Positions 44,774 to 56,639 of a stretch of DNA of 64,000 bases are shown here, one piece after another. Below the pieces are notes generated by a model. That model made no database searches and was not told where the DNA came from. It was given only the letters and a program-made list of their open reading frames with translations. How positions within the stretch are numbered: position 1 is the first letter of the stretch; each line of letters starts with the position of its first letter. Made by a program: the position numbers and the translations under genes. The DNA comes from Anthoceros angustus (taxonomy: Eukaryota > Streptophyta > Anthocerotopsida > Anthocerotales > Anthocerotaceae), in assembly GCA_010909165.1 (NCBI GenBank), contig MU008172.1, positions 1,178,001 through 1,242,000 on the forward strand, read 5' to 3'.

Positions 44774-44989
44774 GTCGAATGAGGAGCTACCGAGCCCCGT
44801 GAGACAAGGTGCGGATCAAATAGCCATCTTTCCAACGATGGCTGCCGTCAGATCCGATCTCGAAGTGCGTAATCAGCAGGAAACAATCCATTTGAAGAAA
44901 CCGTATGATCATCTTCCCATATGTCGCATGTGCCGAAATCGCAATGGTTCTCCATGTCCCACACATAGATTCCGCAAACATGTTGTCTT

Positions 44990-45560
44990 GTAAGAAACTT
45001 GACCCGTGATCTCGCCATGGTCCCGCCTTAGCACACGCCTCATCCTCATCATGTAGTCGGGATGTCGAGAAAGCACATCCGCATTCGTGTGTGATGCTGC
45101 GATGAACGACTTGGAAGTCATAATCCGCAATGTCATTGCCCACCTTGCGACCTTGCCACGAGCTTAGTATTCGTCATAAGCCAACGTACGATGGTGGTCC
45201 CACCAAAGTAAATGGCCGACCATACGATAAGGTCCGAAATGGCAAATGCATCGCCAAACACTCCCTTCATAGCTAGGATAATTGCTCTACCGTTGTTGCT
45301 ACGACATAAGCGATAACACGCTCATGTCCTTCTTCGTCCGCCAGTGCAAGCACGCTCCAATACCTAATCGACTCAATCCGTATGAAGCACAAATGGCTTC
45401 TCGAACTGCCGGGCCATCACAGCGCCATCACTGTTCTTCAACAATTCAAATGCTCGCTAAGTCCTCCGTCCAATCCCAAATCACGTCCTTGCGAGAAAGT
45501 TGTTAAGTGGTTTAGCAAGACTAAAATCTTGAATGTAAATCCGTAGTAGTTACACAATCC
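44990..45560 (-). pseudogene. Gypsy RNase H region
   Basis: DYDFQVVHRS followed by a SHTNADVLSRHPD-type ending (45135-45040) is the standard RNase H-to-integrase linker of Gypsy pol. Upstream pieces (ECLAMHLPFRTL, ~45250) resemble the RNase H fold. Frames change repeatedly. Confidence 0.65.
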
Positions 45561-45589
45561 CAAATAGGAGCGCACTGACACACCGAAAT

Positions 45590-46150
45590 GTACCTCTAAC
45601 ACGCTTGAACCTTTGCGTGTGGCATGATACCGTTAGGCACAATCCTATGTCCCAAATAGGCGACAAGATCCATGCCCACACACTTAGTGGATGGCATTTG
45701 AGTCCCGCCTTTGGAGCTGCAAAATAGATCCTCTAAATGCCTCAAATGAGCCTCAAAATCCTTGCTGCACGAGCACATCATCAATATAGCAAAGCGATGA
45801 GCTCCCGGACAATACCTTGTCCATGATACGCTGAAATGTAACAGGTGCATTTCGAAACCCAAACGGCATAAACAACCATTCCCATAGCGAGCCATGAAAT
45901 GCTGTCTTTTTATGTCTTCTTCAACCATTGGCACCGGTTGAATCCTTGCCGCAGTCGAGAACAGAAGAATGCCGATCGTCCGATGCTATCGAATAGCTCC
46001 TCCGTGGGCATCGGATAACGATCTTGAGCCGACATTGATCGGTCGATAATCACCACACATGCGTCCATAAACCCCGATCGTCCTTCTTAGGAGGAAGAAC
46101 AGCAGCCGATAGTCGGAAGTGGATGGTCGAATCAATCCTCGCCTCAGCCC
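45590..46150 (-). pseudogene. Gypsy reverse transcriptase, frameshifted
   Basis: CGDYRPIN (~46055), MARYGNGCL and GFEMHLLHFS-type palm sequence, then the YIDD catalytic codons (TAT ATT GAT GAT, ~45788-45777) and SKDFEAHLRHLEDLF, DLVAYLGHRIVPNGIMPH. These are standard RVT_1 landmarks in order. Confidence 0.85.
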
Positions 46151-46529
46151 CAGCTTATCGACTATTTCCCATTCTCGCAGATCGAGCTCAGAACGACGCT
46201 GTAGATGGGCTCATTAGTTGTCACCGCACTCAACTTCATAACGCTAAGTACCAAGGTCCTTCATCGAAAACGCAAAACAATCTTGATATGTTATCTAAGC
46301 AAGCCGCCGATCATTTGTCAACTGTGGACCCATCTTCCACCGGAAATCAGCCACTTCTTAGCCTCGATTGCTTCACGATAACGCAACGAGTCGCCAGATC
46401 ATCAAGCTGGAAACGATGATCTCTAAAATGCATACCCCCTTCCGAAAAGGCAGCGGCGAAGCTCGAAAAGGCGATGAACAAGATCCGGATGACACAAGCG
46501 CGATCCGACCGACAAAGCCGCAAAACCGG

Positions 46530-47640
46530 ACCAGAAAAGTTGGAAAGCCAAACAGATGCCGACGAGCCGTGTCACAAAGATAAATCCATGGCACGACCAA
46601 AGCAAGACATTGAGCAATAGAAATGCCGAGGCGATCGTGAGTCGCAAACCCCATAATGCGTTCCCGCCATGGGTTCCTCCCAACGCCGAGTCTCTCGAAT
46701 GCAAGAATAATCCCGGCCTTCCACGATACGCATAAGACCGAAACTAACAAGTGTAGGTACGTCGGATAACCCACCTCATTGGTAGCAAACCATGGGGCTT
46801 TCTCCGGTCAGAATCGTCGAGGAGAGTGATAAACTTGAGCACATCCTGAATTGACGCTCGTAGACGAATAGTATGATGTAAAGACAATACAAGGATCACA
46901 ACGAGCCCGCTTTGTCCAAAACTGCAAGACGATGAGCATAATCGCCTGTCGCACGGCATCAAAACCGAGGCGGGCCCGAACATGCCGCACCAAATTGGCC
47001 ATGGCACGCAGAGAATCTAGATGTGCAGGAGTGTTTTCCAGCATAAACCACCGACGGATTATTATCCTGAAACTGCATGGAACAACCAGATCGCGAATCC
47101 TCGTAGGGCCATCCCCAAATCCAAATTTTGGGAGAACCCCGCATTCCCAACCCGCAACCACAAGGTCCACATCCTAAAGCTTGAACATGGGAGGATTGAA
47201 TCAACAAGATGTCTTGTGGCAGGGGAGTAAAAGCACAATTGAAAGCGGACTGATTAAATTGCTGGGGAAAACGGATGCACAACTGCTGCAAACGATGTGC
47301 AGCAATTTGACGAGCCACTAAGCAGTTATCACAATAGTAATAACTATGAATACGCAATCCTGCACGTAACAAAGCCTCCAAGCCTGTGCAAATACCTCCA
47401 AACAACTCCACCAATACATGCCCCTGTACAGCAAAAGGCCACGAAATAGTCGTCGTCACTAGGGGCAGTGAAAGCAACTCCTGTGCAATCTGCCCAAAGG
47501 TACGAGGCCCGACGCATGATATACTGTAACGCAAATTCGACATGATGTTGAGCCTCAACCGACAACGAGGGTGACCTGACAATCATCTCATCAGCAGCAC
47601 AAGCCTCCACCATCGAGTCGGTGCGCCACTTCATCGATAG
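46530..47640 (-). pseudogene. C5-cytosine DNA methyltransferase domain inside the Gypsy polyprotein
   Basis: The frame from 47582 contains the SAM-binding motif I (VLVELFGGICTGLEALL, FGG codons 47402-47394), then RIHSYYYCDN and QIAAHRLQQL. The frame from 47170 contains the motif IV region DLVVAGWEC (catalytic Cys codon 47143-47141) and motif VI as FMLENTPA (ENT codons ~47038-47030). Target-recognition and C-terminal pieces follow (LHHTIRL, ERIMGF at ~46655). The catalytic loop reads Glu-Cys rather than the common Pro-Cys, as I recall for methyltransferases in related algal retroelements. It would add methyl groups to cytosine C5 in DNA. It sits between protease and RT. Two or more frameshifts make this copy inactive. 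Confidence 0.82.
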
Positions 47641-47699
47641 TCTCATCAACCGAAAACAACCATTGCTCATGCCGATCATCCTTGACCAACGAGGAATAC

Positions 47700-48990
47700 A
47701 TCAGATTACATGACATGGCGGCCGCCAACGACACTTCCACATCGTCATTGCGTTGATGCAAATCAAGTGGAATATAGGCCAACCTCTTGCCTCCTTGCTG
47801 CCAATCAGTCCGTAAAAGCTTTTCGGTCCAATTATCATGCTAACCCGGTGGGAACAAAACTCGACCCAAAAGTACATCATAATTGGTAGCGAGAAACCGC
47901 ACAACGAACTCGAGAGTCACGATCGATGCACGGTCAAGAGAAATAGAATCGGAAACACCGTCTCACCCTTGACCGCTCCACGCCTCGTCACGGATGTTCC
48001 GTGGAGAGTTGCGTAATGCCGATCCCATCAATCGCAATCGAGTGGCCGAGTCTCGACCAATAATAAGGCCGAGCACCAAACAACGAACAACACCATACGA
48101 GGTGCAACACCATTGATCACATGACCAGGTATTGTTCACCAATGCATGATTGACCCGAACTTGTAGCGATTTGTTGGTTGCACCAACGGATTGCCTTGAG
48201 TGGCAAGGGCCAAGTGTGAAACCATCACCGGTTTTCCAGCAGCAAGTGGCTCAATCCAATCCACACGGTAGCTAGAGCATCGCCTAGTCTGCCTCACCGA
48301 TTCGGCTTGTCTAACTCGACTACCGCAGTAATGCCGAACCTGATGTAAAGGAAGCAACCTGCGCCCCTATTCCCACCTCCTCAAGAGAAAATAAAGGTAC
48401 ATGCACCGGTTTGTAGCAATTCCGACCTCCCACGTCATGGAAGACAAACGAATAGGTTCACCTCCTTGATCTCTGGACTCACGCCCGATATGGTCGGCAA
48501 ATGGTCTCGAACCACGCAATGGCGGAACAGACGCCAAAGGTACAGTGGCAAATGACTTAGGCATGATCGCCTAGCTTCAACTGATACTTTGCCGTGGGAG
48601 CCGAACCTCCGCCGTCATGCTGGCCAGCTCCTGACCTAACCAAGAGCAAGGTAAGTCTTCTAGCATACTAGATGTGTGCACAACGTGCTCTCGCTCCAGA
48701 ATTTTCTTCGTCTCAGCCATCTTGTGAGCCAGGCAAACATGGTAAGGATCCCCATAATCTTCTCCCACACGTACATGCTCATCAGGAGAGTCACAAACCA
48801 TAACTCCTGCAAGTTTATCTTTAGACACCACGAGCGAAGCTCCTCCAGCTTGACCGCCAAACTAGCGAAGTGTACCCAATCGCGTTGTAAGAGCAGCCAC
48901 AGAGTTTCGCATGCGGTTACCTTACTAGCATTGGCCACGCCTTCTAAACTTCTCCGCTTTAATTTGCTCTTGGAACAGTCCAGATGTCCG
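47700..48990 (-). pseudogene. Gypsy protease region and linkers
   Basis: HVINGVAPRMVLF followed by GARP-like sequence (~48125-48040) fits a retropepsin start ('..VLFDSGARP..'), but the catalytic Asp-Ser/Thr-Gly is damaged. The flanking stretches (EPLAAGKPVMVSHLALATQG, AYIPLDLHQRND) look like polyprotein linkers. The segment at 48577-48831 has no recognised domain. Confidence 0.5.
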
Positions 48991-48999
48991 CCATTATAG

Positions 49000-50397
49000 T
49001 AGGAGACCCAATGGCAATTGCGGATGCTGAAATTTCACCATCTCCACCCGCCTTTTGCACTCGACGCCAGAAACAAACAGATGTCACAACATGACCAGTC
49101 TTGTGACAGTGTGTGCAATACAATGACTCCATCATGCATTTGCATGCAGGAGACAAATGTTCGGTGCTTCCACCTCTGTTACACAACGGTGTGAAAGTAG
49201 CAGCAGGTTCGCTTATCGGTTTAACCTGTAGGCTTTACCACTCCATCGCCGACCGAGTTACTTTTGCCAGCAAACATGTGCTGATAATGCGAGTACGCCT
49301 TCGAGTGTTTGTAAGCATAAGCTGAGAATGCCAGCTCCTTTCGCTCCGCTTCCTGAAACACCTGCTCAAGAGTGTATTGATCTCCGTACTTGTCAACAAG
49401 TGAAGTGAACAATTGGAAATGAAATAATGGCTCCGTCTCCAAAGCACTAAGAAACTTCTGAGCAGCCTCCTGATCAGTCAACATGCCAGTACCTTCCCTT
49501 AGCTTCTGTAGACGACGGAAAGCCATTTGAACAGTTTCTCCTTTCTTGCGTGTAAACGCAGACAACTCTGCAATCTTCTCTGGGGTCTTGAAAGGAAAAG
49601 CCTTCTCAAGAATGATAAAGAATTCCTCCACCGGATTAGCGTAAGCTGGAACCTCAATGTATTCTTCTATACCCGCCGTGGCCGCAGCACGCTCTTGGGA
49701 GGTCACTTGATCACTCGGAGGTTTCACATTAGGTGACACATTACAGCCGATGGCGGCTTGATGAGCCGACACCGATGCATGCAAATTATTATACGCCACC
49801 GCAAGGCTTGCCGATAAGGTGATTAGAGTCACAGATGTAGCCAGAATGCATGCATGTGTCTCATATAGATCGAGAGCCTCATCGCCATGTAAAGTTGCTC
49901 AAACATGTAACGATCAGAAAAGCTATGCCATGCTTGAATTTCACACGGCTAGTAAGGAAGTTGAAATAGAGCCTGAAATCACGCAAAGTCTGCGTGCCAG
50001 GTCTACCAGAAAACTTATCTGATTTGGCTGGAAGAGAACCAGTATCAGCCATGATTTCAGAGTCACTCGATTCTGCAGAAGAAACTGAGCCTGCACCGCT
50101 AGCTGTGATCTCAGCCAATGGTGACCAGCCAACAGCTGTATACGGTGCTGTTGAAGATGTCTCTTCAGGAACAAGCGCATCTCCCGCTTGCTGCAGGTCT
50201 TCCACCGGATGCTCACTCACAGAATCAGACTGATTTTGCCGTCCAGCTCTTTTGCGAGGCGTGCGAGCCACATGCTTGAGCACCCTCCTTGAACATAATT
50301 GGTAACAGGGTGCCTCACCACTCCGCTCATCCGGCGCATCCGTCATGCATGTAGAACAATGATCGAAACCGATTTCATCCAACAACTTGATTACCAC
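49000..50397 (-). pseudogene. Gypsy gag with zinc knuckle
   Basis: A 172-codon frame (50397-49879) ends in KFSGRPGTQTLRDFRLYFNF, the start of a Ty3-type capsid domain. A second long frame (49832-49221) contains EFFIILEKAFPFKTPEK, FRRLQKLREGTGMLTDQEAA and TLEQVFQEAERKELAF. A Cys-His knuckle YCTHCHKTGHVVTSVC (49120-49073) follows, with five instead of four residues before the last Cys. The least damaged part of the element. Confidence 0.8.
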
Positions 50398-50568
50398 ATT
50401 CTGTTCACATCGAATCCAGACCCTAACTCAAGGCTTTCTCAAGAACCGTAACAAGGTCCTCGCAGCTTGACATCAAGGTGACATGCAACTAGGAACATAG
50501 CTCAAGAACCCTAGTTCTTTCTCAAGCACGACATCACACGCACCGCCCGCACAGTCTTGAGAGTAAAA

Positions 50569-51058
50569 TGCCTCATTCAATCAGCCTATCAGCCGATCAA
50601 ACGCGGTGAGTTTGAGAGTTCGAGCCAAACATAGTGCCGCAACCCAAAACCAAGTGTCGACTCGGACATCCGCGAAATTCCCAAGCAAGCTTCGGCATTC
50701 ACTAACGATGGCGAGCTGCCACTCCCTCGGCTCAAAGAGACTCTCAAGACTATCCTAAGCCAAGCACGCTTGCCTCTTGTATCCCGCGCCTAGTCGCCTG
50801 TCGCTCTCGCCGCCTCCTCCCGCCATGCATCGCCTTCCATCCTTTTCCATGATTGCGCTTTCCGGTCTTGTCACTCTCACCAGCGAATCTCCTTGTTATG
50901 ATCCAAGAAATCAATCAATTCTGCGTCAACCTTCCCCGAAACTAATGGCTAACAATACATGACATTTCTAGATGTCAAGATATTACCGATATACTCTCTC
51001 TATGTACATGGACTTGCCTCAACCAATGATCCCGACACCGCGTGACTCCAGCATGACA
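50569..51058 (-). repeat. Gypsy 5' LTR
   Basis: It is about 490 bp, starting TGTCATGCTGGAGTCACG on the minus strand at 51058 and ending GAATGAGGCA at 50569. It abuts Copia RNase H sequence at 51059. No clear primer-binding site was recognised inside it. Confidence 0.8.
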
Positions 51059-51450
51059 TAGAATTTATATCTATAGTTTTATTCTCTAACATCTCACGTA
51101 TGTAATGATACTCGACGGCTATGTGCTTAGTTCTGGAGTGGAAGACAGGGTTACGAGCTAGAGCTATGGCTCCCTGGCTATCATTGTATAATGGAGTTGG
51201 ACTGGTTTGAATATGATTGAGTTCACTCAAAGCCAACCTACTCCATACTATATCCTTAGAGACTAAGGTGAGGACCCTATACTCTGACTCAGTACTTGAT
51301 AAAGCAATGGTAGGCTGCTTCTTACTTGACCATGAGATAGGGGCTCCTCCAAAGAGTTAGAACATAGTTCGATATGGATTTTCGAGTCACGGTAGGCATA
51401 GTCGTGTCAGATATGCTGATAGTGTTAATTTTGATATGCCGGGTGTCTGT
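51059..51450 (-). pseudogene. Copia RNase H fragment interrupted by the Gypsy insertion
   Basis: Minus-strand translation gives LTLSAYSD-type sequence (~51435), then SWSSKKQPTIAL (~51345-51300). ALSELNHIQTSPTPLYNDSQ and RTKHIAVEYHYIREMLENKT follow, stopping at the Gypsy 5' LTR. The rest of this pol is at 42635-42515. Same family as the Copia elements at 25.5 and 38.7 kb. Confidence 0.8.
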
Positions 51451-52020
51451 TTCATCACAAATTTTATCCCCCCCAGATTCTGCACGGTTGCCGTGTGGAT
51501 CATTTCTTGTGTAGATTCAATGAGAAAAATGGTATTTTTTTATGGTTTCACCACTCAAGTTCGTCAAATTGTTGTATGGATTCAATGTTGAAAAAGGTTT
51601 CCAAAGATTCCGTGGCGATACAATATAGATTGCGATGTTACCTTGCAGCAACTCCACACATGTTCAACATTTATTCCATGTTTTGATATATTGTTGATTT
51701 CCATGTCAAAATACCTTATGATGCTCATATTGTTTCTTTTTTTAATAGAAACTATATAAATCTCATGTGGATAGTATGTTGATTAAACGATCATATTCCA
51801 TATTGATTACATGTAACATAAATATCTAATAATAATACTATTTTATGATAAATTATATATATAGTTAATATATATTAATAATTAAACAACCTCATGAATG
51901 TTTTATATGGAAACTCCATAACATATATATTTGAGGTTCCATATTCAAGGATTCTATAGTATAATATATTAATAAGAAATATTTTTAATATAGCAATCTC
52001 GTGTGGATGAGCTATATGGA
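51451..52020. other. AT-rich spacer
   Basis: Highly AT-rich sequence with tatata and taatat runs (51720-51990). No gene seen. Confidence 0.55.
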
Positions 52021-52129
52021 AACTCCATCGAAATCAAATATATTCAAGATTCGAGACTAGGGATCCGCATCGCTTGTCTATGTTTGACATTAACACATGG
52101 GTTGATGTTGTTTTCCAACTTCATTCCTC

Positions 52130-52345
52130 GGTTGAAAGCATGGCGTGCAACGAACATTGCCCCACCGTCGACAACAAATAGAGTTTGCCAAACTGCAGGC
52201 TTGGGTCGAGCAGGCAACTCATTCCCCACAACTGCAATGTTCAGAGCTTATAGTGGTTCAGAAAAAACGTCTCTCTCTACATTGAAGTGAGGGATTAGAT
52301 GAACAGCTCTAAGTATGTTTGAGGCATCTATCACCAGATAGCTTG
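52130..52345. repeat. Dispersed repeat R1, copy 1 (with 55880-56105)
   Basis: Shares attgccccac, agagtttgccaaa, caactcattccccacaac, cttatagtggttc, gaagtgagggattagatg and gtatgtttga(g/a)gcatctatc in the same order as the second copy. Confidence 0.75.
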
Positions 52346-52369
52346 GAACCCGAAGACGGTTGTTTCTAT

Positions 52370-52500
52370 GCTGGGCTCCTGGGGTCAGCTGGGCCCCTCT
52401 CGCTGCTTGACCTATGAACAAGGTGTTTAAGGGGTGTCTGCAGAGACAGGAATACAGGGATCTGGGATGAAGTTTCCATCTCTTTCACTGGGGTATGGTA
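52370..52500. repeat. Dispersed repeat R2, copy 1 (with 59645-59780)
   Basis: Shares cctctcgc(t/c)gcttgacct, gaacaaggtgttta, gcagagacag and gatgaagtttccatct with the later copy, in the same orientation. Confidence 0.7.
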
Positions 52501-53270
52501 AACCTGGCATGCATCTTCCAGTTCACCACATTTTGCAAATAGTCCACCACGCAGATGCCCACCACTACATTAACTAGCAATCCTCTTCGACAACTGTGGA
52601 GTGCATGCATTTTCCCCACGTGCTTGAACAGCCTTGAAAGCAAAATGGTCAGCCAAAAGCAGTCCGCCTCCTCCATTTGTCCATACATAACAAGCGCCTC
52701 TTGGCGAGCCTTGTGCCTACCCAGTACCGAGGGCATTCCAAGTCAAAACATCTTTTGTGTTCATGCTATCAAAACCGGGCATCTTCTAGTTTACCACATT
52801 TCACATACATGTCCACAAGGCTTGCCCACCACTACGCCATCCCTCTTCGACAACTGAGTGCACGCCGCCCTTCCAGAAGGCATCGTGCTTCCACAAGCCT
52901 TGAAGGCAAGCAAAAGTAACATGGTTAGCCAAAAGCAAGCCCTCTTCTGCATTTGTCCAAGCCCTTGCTGTGTACCCAAGAATCGAGCATTCCATGTCAC
53001 TACATCCTTTGTTCATGTCAAAATCCGTGCATCTTTCGCCACATTTTGCATACGCAATCAATGATCCCATGTCACCACATCCTTTGTGGCTATGTCACAA
53101 AACTCAAGGCGTCCATTTTTGGTTCGCCACATTTTGCATACATGTCCACAAGGCGTTGCCAACAAACAAGTTAGTAGGAATGCCACTGCACTACATCGCG
53201 GTGCACTTTTCTCGCCAGATTCCGGTCGGCGCAAATGCACAAGCTTGAAGGGCAGCTACAAGACATGAGC
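52480..53270 (-). pseudogene. Degraded PPR (pentatricopeptide repeat) gene fragment
   Basis: The minus strand holds repeated PPR pieces: LVDMYAKCGEPKMDALEF-type, TKDVVTW(N/D) three times (~53050, ~53000, ~52745), AYAKCGE, and QEALVMYGQMEEADCFWL (52700-52645). PPR proteins bind organellar RNA. No intact repeat array remains and frames shift every few dozen bases. Similar fragments are common in plant genomes. Confidence 0.6.
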
Positions 53271-53734
53271 ATCGCCTTCACTCCCGACCCTACCCATTTC
53301 ATGGTACAGTATTGCCTCCCAGTTTCCGTAATTAGCATGCGAGATTATGGAAAAACACATGAAGACATCTGGTTTGCCCACCCCGGTGAACCCATGGCCT
53401 CCTGCAGCCTACCTCCACATGCATACATGCGCATGATATGGTTCCCCACGTATGCACTCGTCTGCACCCAAGTTTGGCGGTGAGATCATGAATTCGACGC
53501 CCACAACCAAATCCTTCTTAGCATACGCTTTAGTACGGTACAACAGAGACTGAAATGGCACTGTCTTCGCCACGATTCCGTGGCTCCAACGGCATCGAAA
53601 GCTTCCACATAACGTGCTCACGGTATGCAGAATAACACCCATTGCCGATCTGCACGCCTCGGTTTAGGCTCATCCGGGAGGTGGAGGAAGGAGAGGTACC
53701 ATGTCCCATCTGCAGATCCATGCACATGAGGTGC

Positions 53735-54955
53735 TCATCAACCCAAGTGGTTAAACATGTTGCTTAAGCAAGACACTCTACGCCGGAAGTCGTGGAAACG
53801 AGCTCTTACCTCGTGTTGTCCCACCAGAGGGGTCCACAAAAATTGCTGCCGCAAGTGCTCCCGCCTCCAACGACAGAATGGAAAACCCCTACCCACACTT
53901 TCTAAGTGTTGGGCTCCTTACACCGCACTGGAGGCTTTGCTTGCGAGGAGTTGACTCCTTAAGCTGAGGTTAGCAGGAGCCCCTCATAGAATCCCTGGAC
54001 ACACACCAAGCCTGAGCTCACTTCCACGGTCCACCACTGAAAGACTCTGGAAATTTATTAACAAGACAAGCAACTGAACGACTGGGCTCACTTTCTCCAC
54101 AGCTGCGATTCTGGCCCAATACATAAGTATGTAGCTACAGAGGGATCAGGGGTCAGGAGCTGCCAAGGCTACTGAAAGCTGAAAAGTGGTAGAGCGCGAC
54201 TGCAGAGCTTACCAGAAGGCTCGATGGGGCACACATCCATGCTTTACTCAGGCAAGAGCTAGCGTATTGCTTCATTGCACGACTGCTCTGAAATCACGAA
54301 GGACCTTGGATGAAAGCTCGAAGCTGGCTGTCTTCCGTTGCTTCTTCCACTTCTCCCCATCCGAATTAAAGATCCCATCTCCTAGCAAAGGTTCCAAAGT
54401 CTTCCCCTGCCCACATGAGGTGATGACTCATCAAATGTTTTCATTGACTACAACATAAAGCACAAACGTGTTGAATAGTCCCTTACAGCTGTTGCTGGCA
54501 GGTGGTGTGTACTTGGGGTAGTTGGTCCTGAGAATTCGCTCACAGACGGGGGATCAGCTATAAATAGGTAGGTCTGGCCTCCCACGCTGAGAAGGTGAGG
54601 CTAGCTCCGTGACCATGATATGTAGTAACCTACCATACATCCTCTCAAAGTTGTAGTACATCTCAAACATTGAGCCAAAATGGGCCAACACTGGGACCTT
54701 ATGGCTTTGATCCATCCCCGCCACCTTTTGAATCGAGCTTTTCATTGATCCAAGCTGGCTTAAGCATGTTGTTTAACCAGGACACCACAAGACCTCACGG
54801 ACCCCTTAAGTGGAAGTCGGTGAATGGGAGCTCTTCTTCTCGCCTATTGTCCCACCACATAGTACGGTCCAAAGACTTGTTGCCACAAGTGCTCCTGCTC
54901 CTAGCACCTACCGGCATAGACTAGAAAACTGCCCTACCCATACACCGAATGCAGA
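53735..54955. repeat. Direct repeat R3, copies 53735-53955 and 54735-54955
   Basis: Both copies contain gcttaagca...acaccta, tggaa(g)tcg(t/g)..., gagctctt, ttgtcccacca, cgcaagtgctcc-type and aaaacc.cctacccac in order, about 1 kb apart. The content between them is unrecognised. Confidence 0.55.
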
Positions 54956-54959
54956 ATGC

Positions 54960-55700
54960 GCTAGACTTGACATTGACTTTCATAGTACCCCACCGGCCGC
55001 CCTCCAAAGCTCACCGACCGCACCCGGCTAGCAACCGACTTCCATGACAAGCGAGCCTCACAGCCTTGATCGCACCTTGAGAGCTCTAACTTGAAGGCCT
55101 CTGCATCTCCCACAGACGGCATTGGCAAACCAATCTTAAGGTTGAGCCCGCCACAACAATGCAACAACAGCCCACAAAACACACCCCAGATTGAAGCACA
55201 ACATTTGGCAGTAGTAGAGGCAAGTTCAATTCTTCAGGAATGTCACCGTTGATTTGGTACTCGCCGTGAAAGACGAGATGACGGGCTGCAAGGAACTCCT
55301 TACCAAGCGTGAGTGGCCATGTTTTGTGACAATGTTGTCCTTGTCAGTTTGTCCGACTCCGGAAAGCGGAGAAAATGAAGCTAAGCAAGTCACCAAGGAA
55401 ACTCATCGAGGGTATTGCCGCTCAAACCGAATTTACGTGATCCGTGCATCTGTGTTTCGCTCCCGAAGCTTTCTGAGCTCATCAAGATGAAGGTTCACTA
55501 GTTCATATGAAGATACTACTGTTGGATACGCCAGAACCCGATCTTGCAGGCCATCTTTAACCTCCGTGTGGTTGCTGCGGACCAAAGAAAGAAGAATTAT
55601 ATCACTCTCTTCCCGGAAATCATCAACGTTGCCGACTGGGAACTCCCTTGGAGGCTTGACTTTGCTCTTCTTCCTCTCCATAGTCTCATCAAGGTGCAAC
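54960..55700 (-). other. Possible leucine-rich-repeat remnant
   Basis: Minus-strand peptides such as EAFKLELSRCDQG, FLRFPESDKLT and LVNLHLDELRKL are Leu-rich and weakly resemble plant LRR units, but no clear repeat spacing is visible. A longer frame at 55702-55433 is charged and has no known domain. Confidence 0.25.
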
Positions 55701-55879
55701 AATCAGTAAGATTGTTGAAAAGCTAGGTGGCCAAAGAAAGTTTGCGGCCACCTAGCTCAACGTGAGTCGAGAGTTCTAATCTCGCACCCACAGATATGAT
55801 CCAAAATGCAGACACATCTCCAAGCATTAGACAATGTATCAATCGTCATTCATTCTTGGACCCCAAATGCCCGAGGTTT

Positions 55880-56105
55880 GAGGTTAGCGGTCTTGAAAGT
55901 TGCCCCACTATCAACAAGCAGATAGAGTTTGCCAAATTCGGGCTTGGGTCCAACAGCCAACTCATTCCCCACAACCGCAACGCTCGTAACTTATAGTGGT
56001 TCGAAAGAACGCCAATCTCTGCATTGAAGTGAGGGATTAGATGGACTATGAGTATGTTTGAAGCATCTATCACCGGATAGCTTGGAACCAAGACATTGTT
56101 TATGC
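55880..56105. repeat. Dispersed repeat R1, copy 2
   Basis: Second copy of 52130-52345, same orientation, with small indels mostly beside CG. Confidence 0.75.
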
Positions 56106-56639
56106 CGGTGCTCCCGAGCTTCGCTCAGATGCCCACACTAGTTCCTTGCATTGGACCAATCTATTCGATGCATTCTCGTGAACTTCTTGGTAAAGTCGCA
56201 AAGCATAATTTTCGCCCCACAACCTCATCTTCCCCAAGGCACTATTGCACACAAACATCGCCTAAGCTGCCCACCAAGTTATTGGATCCGATCCAGCCTC
56301 CATCCGTAAAAGCCACATCACTAAACCATGGCCCGCCAAAGAAATCTTGTGTTGCACGGACATACATAGGCGGATCCAAACCGATCACCCACTCCGGTAT
56401 CGCCATGGCTTTCTTGACTACAATTTAGTCACTTCATCAAGCCCTTGGTCCCTTAGATGGCATGTTGGAATCGCTCTCACCTGGCCATCTAAGAACTTCA
56501 CCCTTGTTAGTCAATTGAGTAGAATCACTTGGGAGATAGAGTTTAGTCAATTGGAAGTGACACATCGATGTCCCTGCTAAACACATTCTTACCCGCTCGG
56601 ACCTTCATCCAAAGCGGTCATCCGACTCTTCAACTTCAA

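Larger units (their letters stand above)
42636..51058 (-). mobile_element. Gypsy retrotransposon encoding a C5-DNA methyltransferase and a PHD finger
   Basis: The order on the minus strand is 5' LTR (51058-50569), gag (50397-49000), degraded protease (~48140-47960), cytosine methyltransferase (~47640-46530), RT (~46150-45590), RNase H (~45560-44990), integrase (44773-43760), PHD finger (43741-43598), 3' UTR repeat, 3' LTR (43333-42847), and a second copy of the 3' UTR repeat (42846-42636). Integrase after RT defines Gypsy. It is inserted in a Copia 3' end, with TCTA at both junctions. Many frameshifts make this copy inactive. Retroelements with captured methyltransferases have been reported in charophyte algae and dinoflagellates (de Mendoza and colleagues, 2018); the integrase-PHD arrangement is known to me from green-lineage Gypsy elements. 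Confidence 0.85.

Noticed and set aside
46530-47640. Host DRM or CMT methyltransferase gene inserted next to the Gypsy
   Set aside because: It lies on the same strand exactly between protease and RT, with no introns or host flanks, and its catalytic loop (GWEC) differs from host DRM/CMT Pro-Cys motifs.
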